Shown here in pieces: positions 57,242-64,000 of a stretch of DNA of 64,000 nucleotides (positions are counted from its first letter, which is position 1; each line of letters opens with the position of its first letter). Source of the stretch: Copromyces sp. CBS 386.78 (Eukaryota; Ascomycota; Sordariomycetes; Sordariales; Sordariaceae). The notes beneath the pieces are model-generated. The model saw nothing but the letters and a program-made list of their open reading frames with translations, had not been told where the DNA came from and did no database searches. A program made the position numbers and the translations under genes. The stretch lies in assembly GCA_030685235.1 (NCBI GenBank), contig MU839161.1, positions 124,001 through 188,000 on the forward strand, in the 5' to 3' direction.

Positions 57242-59844
57242 ACCGGATTTCAGAAGATTATTCGGCTAGCCCGATTTCTAGAAAGCCATAGAAATAAAGC
57301 TTTTCCTAGCAAATCTCGTAATAATTATCGTTAATATAAATAAAAGGCTATACCCTACTATTATATATCGCTTATACCCTCCTCAATTGTCTATACTATT
57401 CTTATTTTTCATTTCCTATCGTTATACGAATTTTCAACCCTTCTTTTTATACCTAAATAGTTAATAACCAAGCCTAATTGTTGATAGGAAGCGAATCCTA
57501 GTCCTTAAGTTCTTAAATTATATTGATAACGCTAAATTCTTAATTTAGCTAATTAACTTCTACCTAGCCTAATTAATCCCAATCTACCTAGTCTACTAAC
57601 CGTAAGGGGAAAAGTAAGGCTATAAAAACTTCGACGACGTCGGCGACGAAGAAGAAGAGTTAAATATAAATTATAATAATAATAATAGTCTTATTCCCTA
57701 TGCTACTTATCTATAGCGCCTTATTAGTATAGGGTACTTCTCTTAGTTCTCTAGAGGAAACCGTACGGCAATAAGCGCCGTCGGATAAAAACCGCTAATT
57801 CTTTTCGGTTGCAAATAAATTGCGCCTACTCTATTTCAATTCTATTTATAGCGGTACTTACCTACCGCTTTAGTAAATAAACTACTTCCCCTTTACTACC
57901 TTCGATCTAATATTAGAATAATCGAGATACCGCTCTCGTATATTACTCCTTCTTCCTAAACTACTTATAGTAATCGTCCTTTCCCTATCGTTTACCCTTA
58001 CTCCCGCCTCGTTATTATCCTTTAAACTCCTATAATTCTATTAAAATTTATATAAGCGCAAAAGCCCTTCCTTTCCCTCTATATAAGAATTCCTCTCCGC
58101 CGTTATCTTTCGAACTTTCTCTTCTTCCTTATTTAATTAATTCTTAAAATAGCGTCCTCTTTTATTAGCCGTACTCCCGACCGTCCTCCTAATTATATAT
58201 TTAACCCTTTAAACTTCGTAATTTATATTAACTATAGTACTATTAAGTACGGTATTAACTTCGTCCGTATAATAAATTCCCCGTCCTTCGAATTCGCCCG
58301 CTCCCTTACGCCCCCCTCTTCCCCGGCGTCCGAACTTTAAACTTTTATCCGAATATTAACCTTTAACCCCGCCTTTAACCTTCCTCCTAGCCGGTAAATT
58401 TTTCTTATTTTTATATTTACTTTCCTTTTTTCCTACTAATTATATTAATTAACGTCGTCCGTCGTATTCTTTACTTCTATTATAACTTAAAATTTATTAA
58501 CTATATTTATAATACCCCATCTTTTAATATAATTATATTCCGTATATTCTTTGTAAAATATATTTATTATATTAATATTAAGAATAAGTTTCCTCCTACG
58601 GTTTTTTTTTCGTTTTTTTTTTTAATATTCTTCGAAACGCTAATAAATAAAGTACTACTTATCTTATTACTAATACGAAATATATATTAAATATTCTATT
58701 AGGTTATTATAATAAGCGTAATACCGTTTAAATTACAGTTATTATTTTATTCTATTCTTAAAATAATATTAGTCCCCTAATTTATTATTTCTATAACGCT
58801 TATATCGACTTCCTTAAAAATATACGTAAATATTTAACCGCGGACGGCCTCTTATATAATTTTAATATCTTTCTTTACTATTAAAATATAAAAGTCGAAG
58901 ATTATTAGTATAAAGGATATTATAAAATATTCTTAGCCGATTATCCTATTATTCCCGTTTTTAACTTTAGTAGAAGAAGTACTAATATTAATTCCTTAAT
59001 AATAATTAATAATTTTATTAGTCCCCTTCTAATTAACGAAGATTAAGTTTAATAGCGTTATAAAATTACTAAAAATTAAGAATTAATATTTAATATATTT
59101 TACAAATTCTTCGCTTGCGAAGAACGTTAATTAATTGTTTTAATACTACTTTCGTAGCTAAGTAACTAATATAATTAATATAATCTAATTCCTCCTCCTC
59201 CTATTTTTTCCGTATTCTCTTATTCTAGTATTATAATTAAACGTATTTATAAATACTGCACGAATTCATCGTACTATTCTCCTTCTAATTCGACTACTAA
59301 ATAGTATTTATTTAGCCTACTAAATTATAATACTTATAAAAGGATTCTCTTAATTTAGGTTCCGTTATCTAAATAAATTTAGAATTCTTCTTTTATCTAT
59401 AACTAATCAGTTACCGTTATTTAACAATCGGCTATCCGTAAATAATTTAAGATAATATACGTAAAGGTTTTTTTACTTATACTATAAGAATAAATTAATA
59501 TTATAATATTTAGAACTTTCTTCTAAAAAAAGAAGGATTAGAAGCCTATAACTTTTATCTTTACTTAGGTAAGAAGGGAATTCTTCGTTTTAAATAATAA
59601 ATATTATTCGTCGTCGTCTTCTAATTATTAAACTTTCTTCTTTTTTCGTTTCGTATTAACTATATACCGTTTTATAGTATTACTACTAAACTTCGGGTTA
59701 AAGTCGGCGATAGTAAATTCGTACCGTCGGCCTAATTTAATTACCGCCGCCGCTAACTAGTAATTATAGCGCAATACCTATTCTCTTATCGTTACCTCTT
59801 CCAATTACCCCTTATAGTCCGTAGCGGTTAGTTTTAATATTTAC

Positions 59845-60030
59845 GACGGGGGCGGCGGCGCCCCCGTTACCGGGGGCGGACCTGCTACGATTACTAGAAG
59901 TTTCTCCGTTGGTACTTATTCCTTAGCCTACTTGGCTTTGGCGGCACTGCTTTCTAGTCTGTCGGCGGGTAGCCGACCTCTTACTCTCCTTGCCTGGATG
60001 CGGCTAGCTACCCAGGCTGCAGTCCCTCGG
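59845..60030. other. GC-rich, un-RIPed hairpin island inside the transposon
   Basis: About 186 bp of GC-rich sequence with normal CpA/TpG, sharply different from both sides. It can form several hairpins: CGGGGGC...GCCCCCG with a 6-nt loop at the left end, GTCGGC...GCCGAC with a 5-nt loop (about 59,960-59,976), and CCTGG...CCAGG near the right. No open frame. It could be a small later insertion, a SINE-like piece or a structured non-coding segment. Confidence 0.6.
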
Positions 60031-60659
60031 ATTAAATATAGATTATAGTATAGGAAATCTACCTTTTAATAAAATTCGGAAAAATTATATAAATTAGTTT
60101 AATTAACTAGAACGGTTATAAGGAATAAGTCTATATTAAATTTATTGATAATATATATAATGAGTTTAGTATTGCGTTAAATAATTAGTAAATCTATAAT
60201 AAAGTCAATTATTTTAAATATAAATAGCGTATTTAATTAATTTTTAAGGGTTACTCTATATTTAAATTTAGGTTTAATATTAATATTAGTATACTAATTG
60301 TTAATAATAACGTTTAGGATCGCTTAATAGAAGTTAATATATTATACTAATATATAATATATTTAATATAAATAAATTAATTTAAATTTAATAGGTTTAT
60401 AAAGAGGTCGTTTAATTTTATAAGTAGGGTTTCTCGTATTATAAATTTATAGAGGCAGCTTTTACTAAAGATTAAGGAGCTATTAGCAAATACGTAATAA
60501 TTTTAGGCTAATTACTATTGGCGAAGGAAATATAGTATATAGAACCCCCGGCGCTTCTAAATCTATTAATTAACGAGAGTAATAATAAAGTATTAATTTT
60601 AATTTATATACGTAATAGGAATTTAAAGCGGTCGGCTATTAACGGTTAAAATCCTAAAA

Positions 60660-61060
60660 AAAGGAAGTATAAGAATAATAATAAGGCGATTGTAGAGAAT
60701 TTGAAGAATTTAATTAACGTATTAATAAGGGAGGATAATAATTGCGTTAAAAAGGTTATAGTCGAAGAGAAGAGGGCGGTTATTAACGAGTAGTTAAATA
60801 AGGCGTTCGATATTTTTAAACGCGATTAGGAGGATAAAATTAATAACGATATTATTAAATTAGTTTTTGCTAAATAGGAGGTTTTTAAAATAAAAGCAAA
60901 TATTTTTGTAAGAATATCCTATAAGAGGCGGAAGGTTTATTTTGAGAAGGTTAAAAAGAGGGTTGTTGGCGAGGGTAAAGATGGGGAGGGGAGAAATAGG
61001 GAGAGGTATAGAGTAGAAGTTGAGCCTTCGTTAAATTTATTTATTAATTTTAATTTGTAA
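60660..61060 (+). pseudogene. possible second transposon gene (charged, stop-riddled)
   Basis: Purine-rich on this strand and coding-like, with many Lys/Glu codons (KRRKVYFEKVKKR-type stretches) broken by RIP stop codons. PIF/Harbinger elements often carry a second, Myb/SANT-like gene. That identity is a guess from position and composition. Confidence 0.3.
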
Positions 61061-61929
61061 TAGTATTAATTATAGGGTATATAGCGCTATTAGTAATACG
61101 GTTTGTATAGGATAGGCGGGGGATTTGTAGGCGGGAAGTAGGTTAATTTTAAATTTTTATATTTTATTTTTCAAATGTACTTTTATTATAATAATATATA
61201 ATTATAAAAAAAATTGTATATATATAAAAATTATATTATTTTAATCGCTAGATTGAGTTGAATCGATATATTTAATTTTTATTAAATTTAATATACTTTT
61301 ATAATAAATGTAAGTGCTAGGATTGGTATTAAAATTTTAGTTAGTAAGGATAGCAGGATATTAAGATAGCGCTAGTGTAGTTTAATATATTAAATATATT
61401 TCTAAATATTTTAATAGAAGGTATTAAATTTTTAGTATTTGTATTCGATATTATATATTCTATATTAGAGGGTAAAAATTTTATAGTTCGATAAATACAA
61501 CCTTATTATTTTACTAAATTTATTCGATTTTAAATATTAGTATTTAAATTATATCGTTTATTAGATAATTTTAAGTTTATTAAATACCCCTCCCTTCCCC
61601 CCTTTTCCCCCCTCCTCTTCCCTTAATTTAATTCAAACCTTCTTAATTAGATTTAACCCTTTATAATTCTCCCTTCTTTTTAAGTTCACTATAGTAATTC
61701 TTCTATATTTTTTTAGCGATACAATTACAATACTAGGCTATATAATTAGACGCGCTACCGTTAAATTCAATTTCGGTAAAATTATTGCTAACCGCCGTAC
61801 TTTCTTTAGACTATACGCTAATATTCCCTATTACTAGACCCCTCTTACGAACGATTATATTATTAAGTATAAATACTTCTATTTCGTCGATAATCGTTCT
61901 AAATATATTAAGGAAATTGTTATACTAAA

Positions 61930-62830
61930 ATAATTAGTTTAATACCCCCGCCGTCGCTAAAATAACCTTATTCTATATTTTGATATTAAAGCTAGGAATT
62001 ATACGATAGATTTTAAAGGTCCCCTTTAACCAGCTAATAGTTTTCTCGACGATAATACGCTTCTAGCTATAACAAAGATTATATAACTCTTTTAAGTTAG
62101 CGGGTCTAAGGCTTACCTTCTCAGTTTCCTTTAGGTAATATTAAATACTTCGATATAGTATAAGTAGTCGATTATTATACCTATACTTAATATCGGCTAA
62201 ATAAAACTACTTAAATAGGATTTTAAATCTTCGATTGAAGGTACTATTTAGGATTTTTATATCGTTGGCTAAACCCTCCTAACTAAGTATTACGAAGGTT
62301 AATATACTTTCGAGGGTATAGGTAATTAGTACATTGGTTAATAGACTTCCCTTTTTGTTACGCCATAATTTTTAGTTATTTATACCAATTTTAATTAGGA
62401 AGTATAAACTATCGAAAGTTCCTAATACCCTTTTAAAAATATTATATACCTTGGGATCTACTATAATAGTAAGGGAAGTTATAGGTTTAAGAAGACGAAT
62501 CTTATAAGTAGTTAGAATGAGGTATACATTTAAAACCTTATAGAACGCCCTATTTAGTATAAATAAATAAAGTATTCTATTATGTCTTATTCCGTTTCTA
62601 ACTAACTTATATATAATATTAACGCTATAACTTATTAAGAAGCCGGCGAGTTTAAAAATTATACTTTAATTAATTACGAATATAAATATTAACACCTTTT
62701 CGTATATAAATATATTTCGTATATTAGATAACGAAATATAATTTATTAATTATTGTACTAAGGTATAGAAGGTTTGGGGCCCCATCCGGATTAAGTCTTT
62801 AAACCGACTATAGTACTTATATAAGAGTTC
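61930..62830 (-). pseudogene. decayed DDE transposase (PIF/Harbinger, DDE_Tnp_4 type)
   Basis: Reading the minus strand, one finds in order: GTFDSLYF (about 62,410, first catalytic Asp), WRNKKGSLLTNVLI (about 62,355), LANDIKIL (about 62,260, second Asp), YYLADIKYR-like strand, and IVEKTISWLKGTFKIYRIIP (about 62,050, catalytic Glu helix). The spacing and wording fit the PIF/Harbinger nuclease. The frame is broken by TAA/TAG codons at positions where TGG/CAA-type codons are expected, consistent with RIP. Confidence 0.75.
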
Positions 62831-63260
62831 TTTAATTGTATATATCCTTTGTAATCTATATAAATTTATAGGAATAGGGGGGTTCTATAGTATTAAAACT
62901 ATCGGTATAATAATAATAACGGTTTATAGTACTCTTATACGTATTTTACGACGTTTACGGCGTAGTACGAATACTATAGTAGTCTAGATTGAGGGTATTG
63001 CAATAGTATTAGTATAAGGTGCGGTTACGAAAAAGGTCGTTACGTAGTTTTAAAAACGATAAAAATTATTTTAGAAGAGAAATTTTAGTAGTTCTAAGGT
63101 ATTAAAATACCTCTTCTAAATTTTATGAAGAATATAATTATTTAATTGGTTAAATGGCTAATGTAGAGACTAGAAATTTTAGAAATTAGATTTACTGGGA
63201 TTTCCAGGCAAAAACAGTTCTAGGGTACTCGAATAGGCTTCTGAAATCGGGTTTCTAAAC

Positions 63261-63298
63261 CTTTTAGAAGGCTATTTCCGCGTGCGCCGAACACACCC
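63261..63298 (-). repeat. right terminal inverted repeat of the transposon
   Basis: Reads GCCGAACACACCC at its outer end, the reverse complement of the left end, followed by TAA. Confidence 0.85.
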
Positions 63299-63308
63299 TA
63301 ACGGCTAA

Positions 63309-64000
63309 GGGGGTGTCCGACGTACCAGTAAATGCTTCTAGTAAGTGTTACTGGCTGTATTTCCCAAGTCGTGTACGAAACGACCAGTAACGGATTTGCT
63401 AGTAAATCGCTACAAAATCTATTCTAATAAATTCTATGCCCTACAACCCCCAACTAGCCAATTAAATTCGTACAATCGATTGTAAATACTGCGATCTATT
63501 TCCAGACCGCCCGAAGTCCGGAAATGCCACAAAATCCAACTTTTTTCATTACGTAATAACCTTTAGCGCAACCGTATTTCAACCTCTATCCACCATTATA
63601 CTTTCTATAATTTTCGAACTTCGTTACCGTCAACTATAATATTATAATAAAGCTTTAGTTATACTTCTCGTAGTTTTATTAAATATTTTAGTATTATAGC
63701 AACCCCCCAAACTAATTAATATATATAATTAGAAGAGTTTATATACTACGAAAGAATTATTTAATAATTACGTAAGGTATTTTAAATACTTAATCCGTAT
63801 AAGTCCCTAGACCTTCTATACGTTAGTCGAATAGTTACGCTATTACACTAGATTATTATCGGCCAAATATTTATTTACCTATAAAAAAATATTAATCTTC
63901 TTTTTCGTAATTAATTAAAGCTTTACTTTCCGAATAGCAAGTTATTTATTTAATTATAATCTTAATTCTATTAGAAAGTTAGTTAGTAAAGGTATTAAAT
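63309..64000. mobile_element. second transposon or MITE, cut by the window end
   Basis: After TAA at 63306-63308 a new end begins with GGGGGTGTCCGACGTACCAG, similar in style to the first element's end. A CCAGTAA...TTACTGG inverted repeat lies just inside (63,324-63,353). From about 63,590 the sequence becomes AT-rich and CpA-poor. The other end is outside the window, so class and size are unknown. Confidence 0.5.

Larger units (their letters stand above)
57114..63298. mobile_element. PIF/Harbinger-type DNA transposon, RIP-mutated
   Basis: A 6185-bp unit. Its ends are inverted copies starting GGGTGTGTTCGGCGCACGCG and matching over about 38 bp with only G/A differences. It is flanked on both sides by TAA (57111-57113 and 63299-63301), the 3-bp target duplication typical of PIF/Harbinger. 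The interior has a degenerate DDE transposase on the minus strand. Base composition is extremely AT-rich. CpA and TpG are almost missing while CpG remains, which is the RIP pattern. No intact open frame is left, so the element is dead. Its internal order apart from the transposase is unclear. Confidence 0.85.

Noticed and set aside
1..64000. tRNA, 5S rRNA, CRISPR arrays, bacterial promoters or operons
   Set aside because: No B-box with a consistent cloverleaf, no dispersed 5S-like sequence and no regularly spaced repeats were seen. The genes are spliced eukaryotic genes.

Overview
The window looks like nuclear DNA of a filamentous ascomycete of the Sordariaceae (Neurospora/Sordaria group). 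The evidence is short spliceosomal introns (about 52-230 nt, GTRNGT donors, CTAAC-type branch sites, YAG acceptors), well-spaced genes on both strands, intact orthologues of alg-3, pkc, pdx-1, pdx-2, mrps12, pat1 and rpc37/rpc5, and a heavily AT-rich transposon block at the right end carrying a repeat-induced point mutation (RIP) signature. No bacterial features are present. Gene models were spliced by hand from the sequence. Exon sums were checked for reading frame.

Left third (1-25 kb). Mitochondrial 3-hydroxyisobutyrate dehydrogenase converges on a peroxisomal D-amino-acid oxidase. Next come a large fungal membrane protein with an N-glycosylated ectodomain, a mitochondrial thioredoxin, a small secreted protein, a HAD phosphatase, an eIF1AD-like OB-fold protein converging on ALG3, an ankyrin/STAND-like gene with an uncertain 5' half, a poly-Q FAR1/WRKY-GCM1-type zinc-finger protein, and the vitamin B6 synthase pair pdx-1 and pdx-2. 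The pdx genes are divergent. Their shared 1.8-kb promoter holds a foldback element (MITE) with 100-bp arms and TA ends.

Middle (25-55 kb). A 1253-residue protein joins a stonustoxin-like (SNTX/MACPF-like) N-terminus to a P-loop GTPase and Cys-rich segments. It is the best candidate for an undescribed system. It is followed by a Ser/Thr-rich single-pass membrane protein, the mitochondrial inner-membrane protein She9/Mdm33, protein kinase C, a short/branched-chain acyl-CoA dehydrogenase, mitochondrial uS12m, a KRE2/KTR mannosyltransferase, the decapping activator Pat1 and RNA polymerase III subunit RPC5/Rpc37. Branched-chain amino-acid catabolism (hydroxyisobutyrate and acyl-CoA dehydrogenases), protein glycosylation (ALG3, KTR) and cell-wall signalling (PKC, Ser/Thr-rich protein) recur, but the genes show no cluster logic apart from pdx-1/pdx-2.

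Right end (56.7-64 kb). The start of a PTH11/rhodopsin-like membrane protein gene is interrupted by a 6185-bp element with about 38-bp terminal inverted repeats and a TAA target duplication. Inside it is a stop-riddled DDE transposase on the minus strand, which identifies a PIF/Harbinger transposon. The element is almost devoid of CpA/TpG but keeps CpG, as expected for RIP at saturation. It also encloses a roughly 190-bp GC-rich, hairpin-rich island that escaped mutation. A second element begins 10 bp after the first and runs off the window.
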